Shown here: positions 1-9,864 of the stretch, in pieces
How the letters are laid out: every line of letters starts with the position of its first letter
Numbering within the stretch: position 1 is the first letter of the stretch
Assembly: GCA_900299345.1 (NCBI GenBank)
Contig: OMJM01000080.1
Location: 1 to 59,488 of the forward strand
Direction: 5' to 3'
Length of the DNA stretch: 59,488 nucleotides
Origin: a bacterium
Lineage (GTDB): Bacteria; Fibrobacterota; Fibrobacteria; UBA11236
Made by a program: the position numbers and the translations under genes
The notes under the pieces: generated by a model
Told to the model about the DNA's origin: nothing
Seen by the model: the letters and a program-made list of their open reading frames with translations, nothing else
The model's database searches: none

Positions 1-1317
1 AAAACCCAGTCCGAAACCAGCGTGCGGGACACCTCCGAAGCGGCGGAGATCGAGATACCATTTCAAGCTTTCAGGGCTTAATCCCATTTCCTGAATACGG
101 GAAGTCAGGACATCCAGGCGATCTTCGCGTTGCGCGCCTCCGATGATTTCACCGATGTGCGGTACCAGCACATCCATGGCGCGCACGGTTCGGTTGTCGT
201 CATTCACCTTCATGTAAAAAGCCTTGATGGCTTTGGGGTAATCGGTCAGTATGACGGGGCCTTGAAAAACTTTTTCCGTGAGCCAGCGTTCGTGCTCGGA
301 TTGGAGATCGCTCCCCCACTCCACCGGGTATTGAAATTTTTCATCGCTGTTCTTCAAACGTTCCACGGCTTCGGTGTAACTCAGACGTACAAACGGTTTG
401 GAAGCGATTTCTTCTAAACGAGCAATTGCATTGGGCTCCACCCGTTCACGAAAGAATTCCATTTCACGAGGGCATTTCTCCAGCGCGGCTCGACAGAGAT
501 GTTTGAGAAACGCTTCAGCCAATTCCATGTCGTCTTCAAGATCGGCGAAAGCCATTTCAGGTTCCACCATCCAGAACTCGGCAAGATGCCGTGAGGTATT
601 GGAGTTCTCGGCACGGAACGTAGGACCGAAGGTGTAAATGTCTCCGAGGCTCAGGGCATAGGCTTCACCTTCGAGTTGACCGGACACCGTGAGGTTTACG
701 GGCTCGCCGAAAAAGTCCTTTTCAAAATCAGGAGCCTTTCCTGATGCAGCCAACTTCGCCAGATCCAACGTGGTGACCTGGAATGCCTTGCCCGCCCCTT
801 CGCAATCGTTGGCAGTGATGATGGGTGTGTGCACCCAGATGAAGCCGCGTTGATGAAAGAATTCGTGAATGGACTGCGCCATCATGTCGCGCAGTCGTGC
901 CAATGCGCCGAAGGTGTTGGTGCGCGGTCGTAAGTGAGTGTACTCGCGTAGATACTCATATGACATCTTCTGTTTGCCGATGGGATAAGCATGTGGATCG
1001 GCGGAGCCCAAAATCTCGATGGACTCGACTTGCATTTCCACGGCTTGCCGACCGCCCTGCGATGTCACAAGCTTTCCGGCGGCTTGTAGCGAAGTGCCTG
1101 GGTAAAGCTGGGAAATGATGTCAGTCAAACCTGCATCCGCCATGGTCAAGACAAGTTGGAGATTCTCAAAACAGGAACCGTCGTTGATTTCGACAAAAGC
1201 CAATCCTGCTTTCGACTCGCGTTTGGTGCGAACCCAACCCATGACTTGTGTTGCAGGAACAGTCGTCCCTTTTTGCAGAATTTCAGAGATTTTCAGGCGA
1301 TTTTTACGTATGCTCAT
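1..1317 (-). CDS. asnS: Asparaginyl-tRNA synthetase, 3' end cut by the window
   Basis: Class II synthetase that charges tRNA-Asn with asparagine in the cytoplasm. Reading leftward from the ATG at 1317 gives 439 codons open to the window edge. An N-terminal OB-fold anticodon-binding domain (about residues 25-105) is followed by the catalytic domain, with the class II motif 2 region starting FRAE near residue 234. The last visible residues, HAGFGLGF, lead into motif 3, so only roughly 20 C-terminal residues should be missing. AsnS is separated from AspS by the lack of an inserted GAD domain and by the short length. It is divergent from the Suf operon across a 56-nt gap. Confidence 0.95.
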   Translation of the reverse strand, partial: MSIRKNRLKISEILQKGTTVPATQVMGWVRTKRESKAGLAFVEINDGSCFENLQLVLTMADAGLTDIISQLYPGTSLQAAGKLVTSQGGRQAVEMQVESIEILGSADPHAYPIGKQKMSYEYLREYTHLRPRTNTFGALARLRDMMAQSIHEFFHQRGFIWVHTPIITANDCEGAGKAFQVTTLDLAKLAASGKAPDFEKDFFGEPVNLTVSGQLEGEAYALSLGDIYTFGPTFRAENSNTSRHLAEFWMVEPEMAFADLEDDMELAEAFLKHLCRAALEKCPREMEFFRERVEPNAIARLEEIASKPFVRLSYTEAVERLKNSDEKFQYPVEWGSDLQSEHERWLTEKVFQGPVILTDYPKAIKAFYMKVNDDNRTVRAMDVLVPHIGEIIGGAQREDRLDVLTSRIQEMGLSPESLKWYLDLRRFGGVPHAGFGLGF

Positions 1318-1373
1318 ATTGTTTACCTATTCAGTAGATATTTCGTAAATTATGGATAAGACAGAAGGTTATA
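1318..1373. promoter_or_regulatory. Divergent intergenic region between asnS and the Suf operon
   Basis: This 56-nt AT-rich gap must hold the starts of transcription for both asnS (leftward) and the Suf operon (rightward). No convincing -35/-10 pair could be fixed by eye. An AGAAGG ribosome-binding site lies just before the ATG at 1374. The 10-mer TATTCAGTAG (1328-1337) recurs exactly at 18481-18490, in front of the fatty-acid-hydroxylase-like gene, which may be chance. Confidence 0.4.
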
Positions 1374-2234
1374 ATGCTTCCAGAATCCAATCCAAATACC
1401 ACTGTTTCCAGCCCTTCTGAGGGAAATTTGGCCGCTCAAGCCACTGAATCCCGTCAATTTTCGCAGAAAATAGAAAGCCTTGCCCTGAATCCTAAGCACC
1501 GTGGTGCCTTTTTCACCGAGGACGCTACGACCAAGGATTTGGCGTTGGTCACGGCCAAGTACAAGGATATCAAAGTGTATTGGCTGGTGGATCCACAAAG
1601 CGATCTCATCTACGACGCCAAGTTCTTTTCTTACGGCGGCCCGATTTCCATGGCCATGGGTGAAATGCTGTGCTCTTTGGTGCGCGGTATGAAACTCGAC
1701 ACTGCCTGTGATGTCAGCATCGAGGAAATCGAAATCCTGTTGCGCGATGCTCCCGAAACGGCGGCCACCTTGCAGCCGCGTGAGAGTGCCTTCGCCAATC
1801 TCCCCATGTTGCTGGCCACTGCCAAGGAATCCTACCCTGCCGCCAAAGCATTGGCTTTGGCTTCAATTCAACTCAAGCAGCAACAGGCCGATCAGAAACT
1901 CGTCCGTAAAACTCCTTTCCAGGCGTTGACCGAAGCGGATCAGGCGTGGAAGCAGAAGAGCAAGGAAGAGCAAATCACGGCCATTGAAGCAGTATTGACG
2001 AGCGATATACGTCCCGGCCTGAACATGGACGGCGGAGATTTGCAGATCGTCGATTTGGATGACAGCTCGAAGCTCACGGTGAAATACCAAGGCGCCTGCG
2101 GGAGTTGCGGTTCTTCCGTGGGCGCAACGCTTTCCTTCATTGAGGATACATTGCGACGCCAAGTGTACGGCGGCATGCAAGTCGTTCCCGTGGAATTGCC
2201 GGATACGTTCAGCTATATGAGTCCCCCGGGTTAA
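1374..2234 (+). CDS. NifU-like protein: degenerate IscU-type domain fused to an Nfu domain
   Basis: A 286-residue protein at the head of the Suf operon, 3 nt before sufB. The C-terminal part (about residues 200-275) is an Nfu domain with a CGSC (CxxC) motif at C242/C245, which in this family holds a transient Fe-S cluster for delivery to apoproteins. The N-terminal part (about 30-130) resembles IscU/NifU-N in pattern, but the segment that normally reads GCGSA is YGGPI, so scaffold cysteines appear lost. A variable helical linker joins the two. The likely role is an Fe-S carrier rather than the primary scaffold, since a complete SufU is encoded at the operon's end. Confidence 0.8.
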   Translation: MLPESNPNTTVSSPSEGNLAAQATESRQFSQKIESLALNPKHRGAFFTEDATTKDLALVTAKYKDIKVYWLVDPQSDLIYDAKFFSYGGPISMAMGEMLCSLVRGMKLDTACDVSIEEIEILLRDAPETAATLQPRESAFANLPMLLATAKESYPAAKALALASIQLKQQQADQKLVRKTPFQALTEADQAWKQKSKEEQITAIEAVLTSDIRPGLNMDGGDLQIVDLDDSSKLTVKYQGACGSCGSSVGATLSFIEDTLRRQVYGGMQVVPVELPDTFSYMSPPG

Positions 2235-2237
2235 GCC

Positions 2238-3692
2238 ATGGAGACTTCAGCCAATACCCTTGCCGATTCCAAGCTCGCGGGGCGCGAATACCAATACGGC
2301 TTCACCACCGATGTCGAAATGGAAGCTCTGAAGAAGGGTTTGAATGAGGACGTCATTCGCAACCTTTCGGCCAAAAAAAACGAGCCCGCGTTTCTGCTGG
2401 AGTTCCGCCTCAAGGCTTATCGCAAGTGGCTGACCATGACCGAGCCTCTGTGGGCGCACGTCAATTATCCACCCATAGATTATCAGGACATTGTCTATTT
2501 CGCCAAGCCCAAACAGAAACCGCAGATCGCTGGTCTCGACGAAGTCGATCCGGAAATCCTGCGCACTTTTGAAAAGCTTGGCATTCCGTTGGATGAACAG
2601 AAGAAGCTCGCCAATGTGGCTGTGGATGCTGTCTTTGATTCGGTCAGTGTGGCCACGACACACAAGAAAAAATTGTTGGAGCATGGCGTCATTTTCTGCT
2701 CCATCAGCGAAGCGGTGCAGGAATATCCGGAGTTGATCGAGCAGTACCTCGGTTCCGTGGTGCCCATTGGCGACAACTTCTATGCGGCCTTGAATTCCGC
2801 CGTGTTCACGGACGGTTCCTTTGTGTTCATTCCGCCCAACACGCGCTGCCCCATGGAGCTTTCCACGTACTTCCGCATCAACACGGAAGAGAGCGGACAA
2901 TTCGAACGCACCTTGATCGTGTGCTCCGAAGGCAGCCACGTGTCCTATCTCGAAGGTTGCACCGCGCCCAAGTTCGACACGAACCAACTCCATGCGGCAG
3001 TCGTCGAACTGGTGACACTGGACAATGCGGAAATCAAATACAGCACGGTGCAGAACTGGTATTCCGGTGATCCCGTGACTGGCAAGGGTGGGATTTACAA
3101 CTTCGTGACCAAGCGCGGTCTGTGCAAGGGTCGCAACTCCAAGATTTCATGGACACAAGTTGAAACCGGTTCTGCCATCACGTGGAAATACCCAAGCTGC
3201 GTATTGGCTGGAGACAACAGCATCGGCGAGTTTTATTCCGTGGCGCTCACCAACGGATATATGCAGGCTGATACAGGCACCAAGATGATCCATCTTGGGA
3301 AAAACACGCGTTCGCGCATCGTGTCCAAGGGTATTTCTTCGGACAAAAGCACCAATGCTTACCGCGGTTTGGTGCGCATCGGGAAGAACGCCACAGGTGC
3401 GCGGAACTTTTCGCAATGTGACAGCATGCTGGTGGGCTCGGAATGTGCGGCCCATACCTTCCCCTACCTTGAAGTCGGCAACGAAGAGGCTGTGGTCGAA
3501 CACGAAGCCTCGACTTCCAAGATCAGTGAAGATCAACTCTTTTATTTCGAATCCCGCGGCATTGTCCGTGAAGACGCTGTCGCCATGATTCTCAACGGTT
3601 TCTGCAAGGAAGTCTTCCAGCAGCTCCCGATGGAGTTTGCGGTGGAGGCGCAGAAATTGTTGACCCTCAAACTTGAAAACAGCGTGGGATGA
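2238..3692 (+). CDS. sufB: Fe-S cluster assembly protein SufB
   Basis: Core subunit of the SufBC2D scaffold complex that builds Fe-S clusters in the cytoplasm. At 484 residues it has the usual SufB length. It shows the family's beta-helix core and C-terminal region, including the motifs [21 protein letters not shown], and the conserved end with [12 protein letters not shown] and [17 protein letters not shown]. The ATG at 2238 follows the NifU-like stop by 3 nt, and the stop is 1 nt before the sufC ATG, so translation is probably coupled. Confidence 0.97.
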   Translation: METSANTLADSKLAGREYQYGFTTDVEMEALKKGLNEDVIRNLSAKKNEPAFLLEFRLKAYRKWLTMTEPLWAHVNYPPIDYQDIVYFAKPKQKPQIAGLDEVDPEILRTFEKLGIPLDEQKKLANVAVDAVFDSVSVATTHKKKLLEHGVIFCSISEAVQEYPELIEQYLGSVVPIGDNFYAALNSAVFTDGSFVFIPPNTRCPMELSTYFRINTEESGQFERTLIVCSEGSHVSYLEGCTAPKFDTNQLHAAVVELVTLDNAEIKYSTVQNWYSGDPVTGKGGIYNFVTKRGLCKGRNSKISWTQVETGSAITWKYPSCVLAGDNSIGEFYSVALTNGYMQADTGTKMIHLGKNTRSRIVSKGISSDKSTNAYRGLVRIGKNATGARNFSQCDSMLVGSECAAHTFPYLEVGNEEAVVEHEASTSKISEDQLFYFESRGIVREDAVAMILNGFCKEVFQQLPMEFAVEAQKLLTLKLENSVG

Positions 3693-3693
3693 C

Positions 3694-4443
3694 ATGACCG
3701 CAATTTTGGATATCAATGAGCTCAAAGCCGGATTGAACGGCGTGGAAATCCTCAAGGGGATTTCTTTGTGTATCCAGCCCGGTGAGGTTCATGCCATCAT
3801 GGGACCCAATGGTTCCGGAAAAAGCACACTGTCAAAGGTTGTTGCGGGGCATCCCGATTATACGGTGGCTTCGGGTGAAATCTTGTTCCACGGGGAAATT
3901 CTTACTGACATTCCTCCGGACGCGCGTGCGCGCAAGGGAATCTTTCTGGGCTTCCAATACCCGGTTGAAATTCCCGGTGTCAACAATTCCGAGTTTCTGC
4001 GTATGGCGTACAACGCGCGGCGCAAGGAAAAAGGTTTGGAAGAACTGGATCCGTTTGATTTTCAGGAGTTGCTGGCCGACAAAATGAAGCTGCTGGATAT
4101 GGATGCACGATTCAAGGACCGCGGTGTGAACGAAGGTTTTTCCGGCGGTGAGAAGAAGCGCAATGAAATCCTGCAGATGGCAGTTTTGGAGCCTTCACTC
4201 GCCATTCTCGATGAAACCGACTCCGGTCTCGATGTGGATGCATTGAAGATTGTTTCCAAGGGAATCAATGCCTTGCGCAAACCGGACAATGCGGTATTGC
4301 TCATTACGCATTACCAGCGACTATTGGATTATGTCCAGCCGGATTATGTGCATGTACTGGCCCATGGCAAAATTTTGAAATCGGGCAAGAAAGATTTGGC
4401 GCGCGAAGTAGAAACCCGAGGATACGATTGGGTGACGGGATGA
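3694..4443 (+). CDS. sufC: Suf ABC-type ATPase SufC
   Basis: Cytosolic ATPase of the SufBC2D complex. This 249-residue protein has Walker [10 protein letters not shown], the signature [10 protein letters not shown] and Walker [13 protein letters not shown], a set characteristic of SufC (the DETDSGLD string is typical of this family). The ATG at 3694 lies 1 nt after the sufB stop. An upstream in-frame TTG at 3673 would run into sufB and add residues that are not family-like. The 3' end overlaps sufD by 4 nt (ATGA). Confidence 0.97.
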   Translation: MTAILDINELKAGLNGVEILKGISLCIQPGEVHAIMGPNGSGKSTLSKVVAGHPDYTVASGEILFHGEILTDIPPDARARKGIFLGFQYPVEIPGVNNSEFLRMAYNARRKEKGLEELDPFDFQELLADKMKLLDMDARFKDRGVNEGFSGGEKKRNEILQMAVLEPSLAILDETDSGLDVDALKIVSKGINALRKPDNAVLLITHYQRLLDYVQPDYVHVLAHGKILKSGKKDLAREVETRGYDWVTG

Positions 4444-5654
4444 TTGCTACCACGCAATTCATGCGCAGGGAACTGACTCCGGAGATTCCGGAAGGCCTGC
4501 TCTCCGCGTTTGAAGCCATTCCGGAAAACCCCACGGCTTCGGCGTTGCGTTTTGCTGCATGGCAGGCCTTTGCGAATCGTGGGATTCCCCAGACCAGCGA
4601 TGAGGAATACAGTTTCACATCGATCAGTGAGATTAAAAATCTCCTGTCGCGCATTCCTGGAAACCATTCTGGCAACGGTTTTGCAGTTACAAACGCCGAT
4701 AGACTGGAGCAATTTCCCCTGACATCTTCTTCCACACCGGAAGCGATGGTGTCTGCATGGAAAAAGATCGCGAGTGAGGAAAAGGATGTCGCTTCGGCCT
4801 TGGCCATGGCATTGACGCCTCAATCTATTGCCTTGCGGTTGAAGGCCGGAAAAAAACTGGAGACACCCTTCCCCATCGTTTGCAAGGCCAAAGGTTCACG
4901 CACCGATGCGGCGATGTACTTGCAACTAGACGCCGGAAGTACGGCGAAGATCTCCTTGGCATCCGAGGTGGTGCGTGAGGATTATCTCAATGCCAGCGCA
5001 TCCTTTTATCTCGGCGAAAAAGCGGAACTGGATTTAGCGCAAATCGATCCTATTGCGGGATCGCAAACCTTGAAGTTGCATTTCGTGCTGGAACGCGGTG
5101 CAAAGTTGCGTCTGCTGACGGCTTCCACCGGCGGTCGTTTCCAACGCCTCGCCATCGAAGTGGATTTGATGGGCAGCGATGCCGAGGTGGATCTTCGCGG
5201 AGCCGCAGTGGTCGGTGGAGTCAACCGTTGCCACAGGCACGTGGTTGTCCGTCATCACGTCCCGGATTGCATTTCCCGGCAGTTGTTCAAGGCTGTGGTC
5301 CTCGGTTCCGGGCGTAGCAGCGTGGATGGCACGGTGATCGTCGATCGTGGTGCTCAGCGTACAGATGCCAAGCAATTGTTGCGGCACCTCATGCTCTCCA
5401 AAGAGGGCAAAGCCGATAGCAAGCCGCGTCTGTTCATCCATGCGGACGATGTCAAATGTGGTCATGGGGCGACCGTCGGAAAAATGGACCCGGAGCAGTT
5501 GTTCTATCTGCGTTCGCGCGGCCTGGATCCCGAAGCAGCGATTAGTCTGCTGACGCATGCCTTTCTGGCCGAAGCATTGGATGCTTCTGCATTGACGGAT
5601 TTCCGCGAGGCCGCGCGATTGCGTTTGTTGGCGGCCTTGGAGGAAACTCCGTGA
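4440..5654 (+). CDS. sufD: Fe-S cluster assembly protein SufD
   Basis: Paralogue of SufB in the SufBC2D scaffold. This 404-residue protein has a divergent N-terminal half and a recognisable C-terminal beta-helix with the [12 protein letters not shown] motif, which contains the histidine needed in SufD, followed by [10 protein letters not shown]. The ATG overlaps the sufC stop (ATGA at 4440). Its own stop overlaps the GTG of sufS. The N-terminal part is poorly conserved, as is usual for SufD. Confidence 0.93.
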   Translation: MIATTQFMRRELTPEIPEGLLSAFEAIPENPTASALRFAAWQAFANRGIPQTSDEEYSFTSISEIKNLLSRIPGNHSGNGFAVTNADRLEQFPLTSSSTPEAMVSAWKKIASEEKDVASALAMALTPQSIALRLKAGKKLETPFPIVCKAKGSRTDAAMYLQLDAGSTAKISLASEVVREDYLNASASFYLGEKAELDLAQIDPIAGSQTLKLHFVLERGAKLRLLTASTGGRFQRLAIEVDLMGSDAEVDLRGAAVVGGVNRCHRHVVVRHHVPDCISRQLFKAVVLGSGRSSVDGTVIVDRGAQRTDAKQLLRHLMLSKEGKADSKPRLFIHADDVKCGHGATVGKMDPEQLFYLRSRGLDPEAAISLLTHAFLAEALDASALTDFREAARLRLLAALEETP

Positions 5655-6874
5655 GCAAGCCGTATCTCGACATCAAGAAAAATTTTCCGGTGTTGAACCG
5701 GACTTTCGACGGCAAACCGCTGATCTATCTCGATACTGCGGCCACTTCGCAGAAACCTGCCGTGGTGATCGATGCCATGGATCGTTTCTACCGCGAGAGC
5801 TACGGCACGGTGCGGCGCGGTGTTTACCGCTTGAGCGAGAAGGCCACGCAGGCTTACGAAGGTACGCGTCACAAAGTGGCGAATCTTATCAACGCCGCGT
5901 CCGATCGGGAAATCATCTACACACGCGGCTGCACGGAAAGCCTGAATCTCGTGGCCTATTCCTGGGGGCGTACTTTTCTCAAGCCCGGTGACGAGATCAT
6001 CCTTTCGCAAATCGAGCATCACGCCAACATTGTGCCGTGGCAAATCGTGCGCGACATGTCCGGTGCTGTGATCAAGACCATTCCCTGCGACGATCACGGG
6101 CAACTTCTGCTGGATGAATACCGCAAGTTGTTGTCACCCAAGACCAAAGTGGTTGCGGTCAATCACGTTTCGAATGCGCTGGGAACCATCAACCCCGTCA
6201 AGGAAATGGCGCGATTGGCGCACGAAGTCGGTGCTGTGGTGGTTGTGGATGGTGCCCAGAGCATCAGTCATATGCGTGTGGACGTTCAGGATTTGGGCGC
6301 GGACTTTTATGCCTTTTCAAGCCATAAGATGTTCGGGCCCACCGGCGCGGGTATTCTCTACGGACGTTACGATCTGTTGGAAAAGATGCTCCCGTTCCAG
6401 GGGGGCGGCGACATGATCCGTCAGGTCACTTTTGAAAGGACGACCTTACAGGTTCCTCCCCATCGTTTTGAAGCCGGAACCCCTTCCATTGTGGAAGTGT
6501 TGGGACTCGGAGTCGCCGTGGATTATCTCCAAACCGTGGGACTCGAAAATATCGAAGCCCATGAACATGCACTGCTTGAATACGGGACAAAATTGCTTTC
6601 TGAAATCCCCGGACTGCATTTGATTGGAACCGCTGCAAAGAAGTCCGGCATATTGGGTTTCGCTCTGGATGGCATTCACCCACACGACATCGGCACCTTG
6701 CTCGACATGGAAGGCATTGCCATCCGTGCGGGCCACCATTGCGCCCAGCCTACTATGGAACGTTTCGGAGTTCCGGCCACGGCCCGCGCCTCTTTGGGCC
6801 CTTACAACACCGAATCGGATCTCGACGCGCTGGCGGCCGGCATTCGTAAGATCCAGGGGATGTTTCACCACTGA
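5651..6874 (+). CDS. sufS: Cysteine desulfurase SufS
   Basis: PLP-dependent group II desulfurase that takes sulfur from cysteine for Fe-S assembly. It is 407 residues long. The PLP lysine is K226 in SSHKMFGPTG, and the catalytic cysteine is C364 in RAGHHCAQP, inside the short group II loop, the same numbering as in well-known SufS enzymes. The GTG start at 5651 overlaps the sufD stop (GTGA), and the stop overlaps the sufU ATG by 1 nt. It should work with SufU, encoded next. Confidence 0.97.
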   Translation: MSKPYLDIKKNFPVLNRTFDGKPLIYLDTAATSQKPAVVIDAMDRFYRESYGTVRRGVYRLSEKATQAYEGTRHKVANLINAASDREIIYTRGCTESLNLVAYSWGRTFLKPGDEIILSQIEHHANIVPWQIVRDMSGAVIKTIPCDDHGQLLLDEYRKLLSPKTKVVAVNHVSNALGTINPVKEMARLAHEVGAVVVVDGAQSISHMRVDVQDLGADFYAFSSHKMFGPTGAGILYGRYDLLEKMLPFQGGGDMIRQVTFERTTLQVPPHRFEAGTPSIVEVLGLGVAVDYLQTVGLENIEAHEHALLEYGTKLLSEIPGLHLIGTAAKKSGILGFALDGIHPHDIGTLLDMEGIAIRAGHHCAQPTMERFGVPATARASLGPYNTESDLDALAAGIRKIQGMFHH

Positions 6875-7329
6875 TGTCCCAAGCCAACGAACTGTACCAG
6901 CAGGTGATTCTGGATCATAATCGCAATCCACGCAATTATCATCCCATGCCCGAGGCGACGCATGCCTGTCACGGCCACAATCCGCTTTGTGGCGACAATA
7001 TCACCGTATTCGCTAAAGTGGACGCTACCGGACAATTGCTGGAGGATATGAGCTTTCAGGGCACAGGTTGCGCCATCAGCAAGGCCAGTGCGTCGTTGAT
7101 GACCTCCCAACTCAAAGGAAAACCCACGGCAGAAGCCAGGGAACTATTCGGCGAGTTTCTCGAAATGGTCAAGGGTGGTTTGGATCCGGAATCACAGACC
7201 AATCATTTGGGGAAATTGAAACTGTTTCAGGGAGTCCGGGAATATTCCTCCCGCATTAAATGCGCCACTCTGGCATGGCATGCCTTGATGGGTGCGCTGG
7301 ATCGCAAGGAAACGGCATCCACGGAATGA
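6874..7329 (+). CDS. sufU: SufU-type sulfur acceptor / scaffold
   Basis: A 151-residue IscU-fold protein that receives sulfur from SufS. It has the zinc-site ligands C39 and D41 (NPLCGD), C66 (GTGCAIS) and C130 (IKCATLAWH), and the roughly 20-residue insertion before the last cysteine that marks SufU rather than IscU. It is the last gene of the Suf operon. Coexistence with the degenerate NifU-like protein at 1374-2234 suggests the two have split the transfer and carrier roles. Confidence 0.95.
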   Translation: MSQANELYQQVILDHNRNPRNYHPMPEATHACHGHNPLCGDNITVFAKVDATGQLLEDMSFQGTGCAISKASASLMTSQLKGKPTAEARELFGEFLEMVKGGLDPESQTNHLGKLKLFQGVREYSSRIKCATLAWHALMGALDRKETASTE

Positions 7330-7369
7330 CTTTTGCTTTCAAACCAACACAACAACAAAAGGAGAACAC

Positions 7370-7534
7370 ATGAAAATCATCGCCTACAAACTGGTCAAAT
7401 TCCAGATTGCCAAGGAGCTTGAGGACACGGTCAATGTCCTTATCAAGGAAGGCTGGCAACCTTTGGGTGGCGTATCTATCGCCAACGAAATCATGGACCA
7501 TTGCCAGGCCATGGTGAAGTACGAGAAAGCCTGA
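7370..7534 (+). CDS. DUF1737-type small protein
   Basis: A 54-residue protein beginning MKIIAYKLVKF, with the pattern NVLIKEGWQPLGGVS seen in the DUF1737 family, whose function is unknown. The ATG at 7370 is chosen because AAAGGAG sits just upstream at good spacing. An in-frame extension into the sufU end has no such site. It lies 40 nt after sufU and is followed by a hairpin, so it may be the last gene of that transcript. Confidence 0.75.
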   Translation: MKIIAYKLVKFQIAKELEDTVNVLIKEGWQPLGGVSIANEIMDHCQAMVKYEKA

Positions 7535-7541
7535 TTTTAAG

Positions 7542-7578
7542 AAACCTGGCGCGGGAAATCTCTTCTCGCGCTAGGTTT
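7542..7578 (+). terminator. Hairpin after the DUF1737 gene
   Basis: AAACCTGGCGCG (7542-7553) pairs with CGCGCTAGGTTT (7567-7578) apart from one G-T position, giving a 12-bp stem with a 13-nt loop. Only a short T tract follows, so termination may be partial. It would close the Suf transcript. Confidence 0.6.
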
Positions 7579-7604
7579 TACTCATGATAGTGACCGGAGG
7601 AGGC

Positions 7605-7802
7605 ATGGGACTTTTCATTCTCGCCTTCGTCTGTTTCTTCGCCACTCTCGGTGGCGTGTTACTCGGCAATTCCCTGAAGGCCATGCTGATCTTCAAGGAA
7701 GGCCTGGAAAAAGGCCAACGGAAAATGTTCCGATTGGGTTTGACCGCTCTGTTGGCCGCCCTTGTTCTTGCCTTTGCGTCGTTGCTTCTCCACCACGCCT
7801 GA
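7605..7802 (+). CDS. Small two-helix membrane protein
   Basis: A hypothetical protein of 65 residues with two hydrophobic stretches separated by a basic loop (FKEGLEKGQRKMFR). No family was recognised. An in-frame ATG exists at 7584, but GGAGG lies only a few bases before the ATG at 7605, so the shorter form is preferred. It stands alone between the hairpin at 7542-7578 and the acyl-CoA dehydrogenase gene. Confidence 0.55.
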   Translation: MGLFILAFVCFFATLGGVLLGNSLKAMLIFKEGLEKGQRKMFRLGLTALLAALVLAFASLLLHHA

Positions 7803-7898
7803 TTTCTCCCCAATTCGTCTTGCCAAATCGGCCGACTTTTTCGCGGCCTTGGAAATCGTATTGTGCTACCATAAGGATTAGAACACGGGAGTTCGATC

Positions 7899-9803
7899 AT
7901 GAGCACGGAAACCAAACCGGCTGAATTTGAGCTGAAAATTGACACCAGCAAGATGTCCAAGGAAAAGGCCGAGGCCATGCTGGTGGCCGAGTCCTCCCGT
8001 GAAATGAAATGGGAGCATCCCAGTTTCGCCGGTGGGTTGTTCATGGGCAAATTCCAGACCGAACTCATCACCCCCTACCCCGAACAATCCGCAGAAGACA
8101 AGGCCATTGGCGACAAGTTGCTGGATCAGGTGGGAAATTTTCTCAAGGCCAACCTCGATCCAGATGAAGTTGATCGCACGCGTGAGATTCCGAAAAAGGT
8201 GATGGAGGGACTCACAGCCATGAATCTGTGGGCCATGAAAATTCCCACGCAGTATGGCGGCCTTGGGTTGAGCCAGGTGAATTACAGCCGGGTCATGGCT
8301 TTGATTGCCAGCCACTGCAGCTCCACGGCCGTGTTGCTTTCAGCACATCAAAGCATCGGAGTCCCTCAACCTCTCAAGCTTTTCGGCACAGAGGAACAAA
8401 AGAAGAAATGGCTGCCGCGCTTCGCTGAAGGCGCGATTTCCGCTTTTGCTTTGACTGAGCCGGATGTGGGTTCTGACCCGGCCAAGATTGGAACGACGGC
8501 TACTCCGTCGCCGGACGGCTCGCATTATCTCCTCAACGGCCGGAAGCTGTGGTGCACCAATGGTCCCATTGCCGACATTCTCGTGGTGATGGCACGTACT
8601 CCGCCGCTTCTCAAGAATGGCCGGGAGATTCCACAAATCACGGCCTTTATCGTTGAGAAAAACATGCCTGGGTTCGAAGTCGTTCATCGCTGCGATTTCA
8701 TGGGTATTCGAGGCATTCAAAACGGATTGCTCAGCTTCACCAATGTCAAGGTCCCGAAGGAGAATATCATCCTCGGTGTGGGCAAGGGATTGAAACTGGC
8801 ATTGACCACGCTCAACACGGGGCGGCTTACCATTCCTGCCGCTTCGGTGGGCGCAGGACGACAATGCCTCAATATCGTTCGCAACTGGGGCAATGAGCGT
8901 GTGCAATGGGGGTTGCCCGTGGGTAAACACGAAGCCGTGGCCAATAAACTGGCGGTTATGACGGCCAGCCAGTTTGCTATGGAGTCGGTGACATGGCTGG
9001 CATCGGCCATGGCGGATCGCGGCGGTTACGATATTCGTATCGAAGCGGCGATGGCCAAATTATTCTGCTCGGAAACCGCATGGAAGTTGATCGATGACAC
9101 TTTGCAGATTCGCGGAGGCCGGGGATTTGAGCGGGCGGAGTCGCTCAAGGCACGCGGCGAAAAACCGATTCCCGTGGAGCGCATGATGCGGGATCATCGC
9201 ATCAACCGCATCATCGAAGGCACGACGGATATCATGCATCTCTTCCTGGCGCGCGAGGCATTAGATCCCCACATGGAAGTGGCGGCGGAGTTGATTTTAA
9301 AACACGCTCCATTAGGACGTCGCGTACGCGCGGGAATTCGCATGGCGGAGTTTTACAGCACATGGTATCCGAAGCAGTGGATCAATGCCAGCGAGTTCCA
9401 CACTTACCCGGAGTTCGGGCCCAAGCTGGGCAATCACATGAATTACATCGAACGGACGTCACATCGCCTCGCTCGCGAAATCTTCCATGCCATGGGCATG
9501 TATCAGAATTCGCTGGAACGGCGTCAGATGATTCTGGCCCGCTATGTGGAGATCGGTGTCGAACTATTCGCCATGTCTGCCAGTTGCGCACGAGCCAAAA
9601 TGCTGACGGAACGTAATCCCGGCGATCCGACTCCGGGTCATATTGCCAATTATTTCTGCAAGGAAGCCAAACGGCGTGTCGAGGCTTTGTTCACGGCGCA
9701 GTCGGACAATGACGATCGGCAAGCCAACAAAATCGCAAAAGGGCTTCTGAACGGGGATTACAAATGGATGGAGAATGATATCCTGCTGTGTTATGAGGAC
9801 TGA
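7899..9803 (+). CDS. Acyl-CoA dehydrogenase family protein
   Basis: An FAD enzyme that introduces a double bond into acyl-CoA thioesters, passing electrons to an electron-transfer flavoprotein. At 634 residues it is longer than simple ACADs (about 380) and matches the VLCAD/ACAD9-like layout, with an additional C-terminal helical domain of roughly 170 residues. Family motifs include FALTEPDVGSDP and LNGRKLWCTNG (flavin and substrate region), ILGVGKGLK, QIRGGRGF and RIIEGTTDIM. A GGGAG site precedes the ATG. The exact chain-length preference cannot be read from the sequence. Confidence 0.9.
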   Translation: MSTETKPAEFELKIDTSKMSKEKAEAMLVAESSREMKWEHPSFAGGLFMGKFQTELITPYPEQSAEDKAIGDKLLDQVGNFLKANLDPDEVDRTREIPKKVMEGLTAMNLWAMKIPTQYGGLGLSQVNYSRVMALIASHCSSTAVLLSAHQSIGVPQPLKLFGTEEQKKKWLPRFAEGAISAFALTEPDVGSDPAKIGTTATPSPDGSHYLLNGRKLWCTNGPIADILVVMARTPPLLKNGREIPQITAFIVEKNMPGFEVVHRCDFMGIRGIQNGLLSFTNVKVPKENIILGVGKGLKLALTTLNTGRLTIPAASVGAGRQCLNIVRNWGNERVQWGLPVGKHEAVANKLAVMTASQFAMESVTWLASAMADRGGYDIRIEAAMAKLFCSETAWKLIDDTLQIRGGRGFERAESLKARGEKPIPVERMMRDHRINRIIEGTTDIMHLFLAREALDPHMEVAAELILKHAPLGRRVRAGIRMAEFYSTWYPKQWINASEFHTYPEFGPKLGNHMNYIERTSHRLAREIFHAMGMYQNSLERRQMILARYVEIGVELFAMSASCARAKMLTERNPGDPTPGHIANYFCKEAKRRVEALFTAQSDNDDRQANKIAKGLLNGDYKWMENDILLCYED

Positions 9804-9842
9804 ATTCGCGGAGCTATAAACACCTGTTCTTGCTAACTTTCC

Positions 9843-9863
9843 ACCCCTTCCAAAGGGGTTTTT
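9843..9863 (+). terminator. Short hairpin with T tract touching the ychF start
   Basis: ACCCC (9843-9847) pairs with GGGGT (9855-9859) and is followed by TTTT. It ends 1 nt before the ychF ATG and includes the AAGGGG that would serve as the ychF ribosome-binding site. It could be a weak terminator for the upstream gene, a structure masking ychF translation, or both. Confidence 0.4.
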
Positions 9864-9864
9864 C

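Noticed and set aside
2247-2993. 248-codon minus-strand frame opposite sufB
   Set aside because: Shadow of the conserved sufB reading frame.
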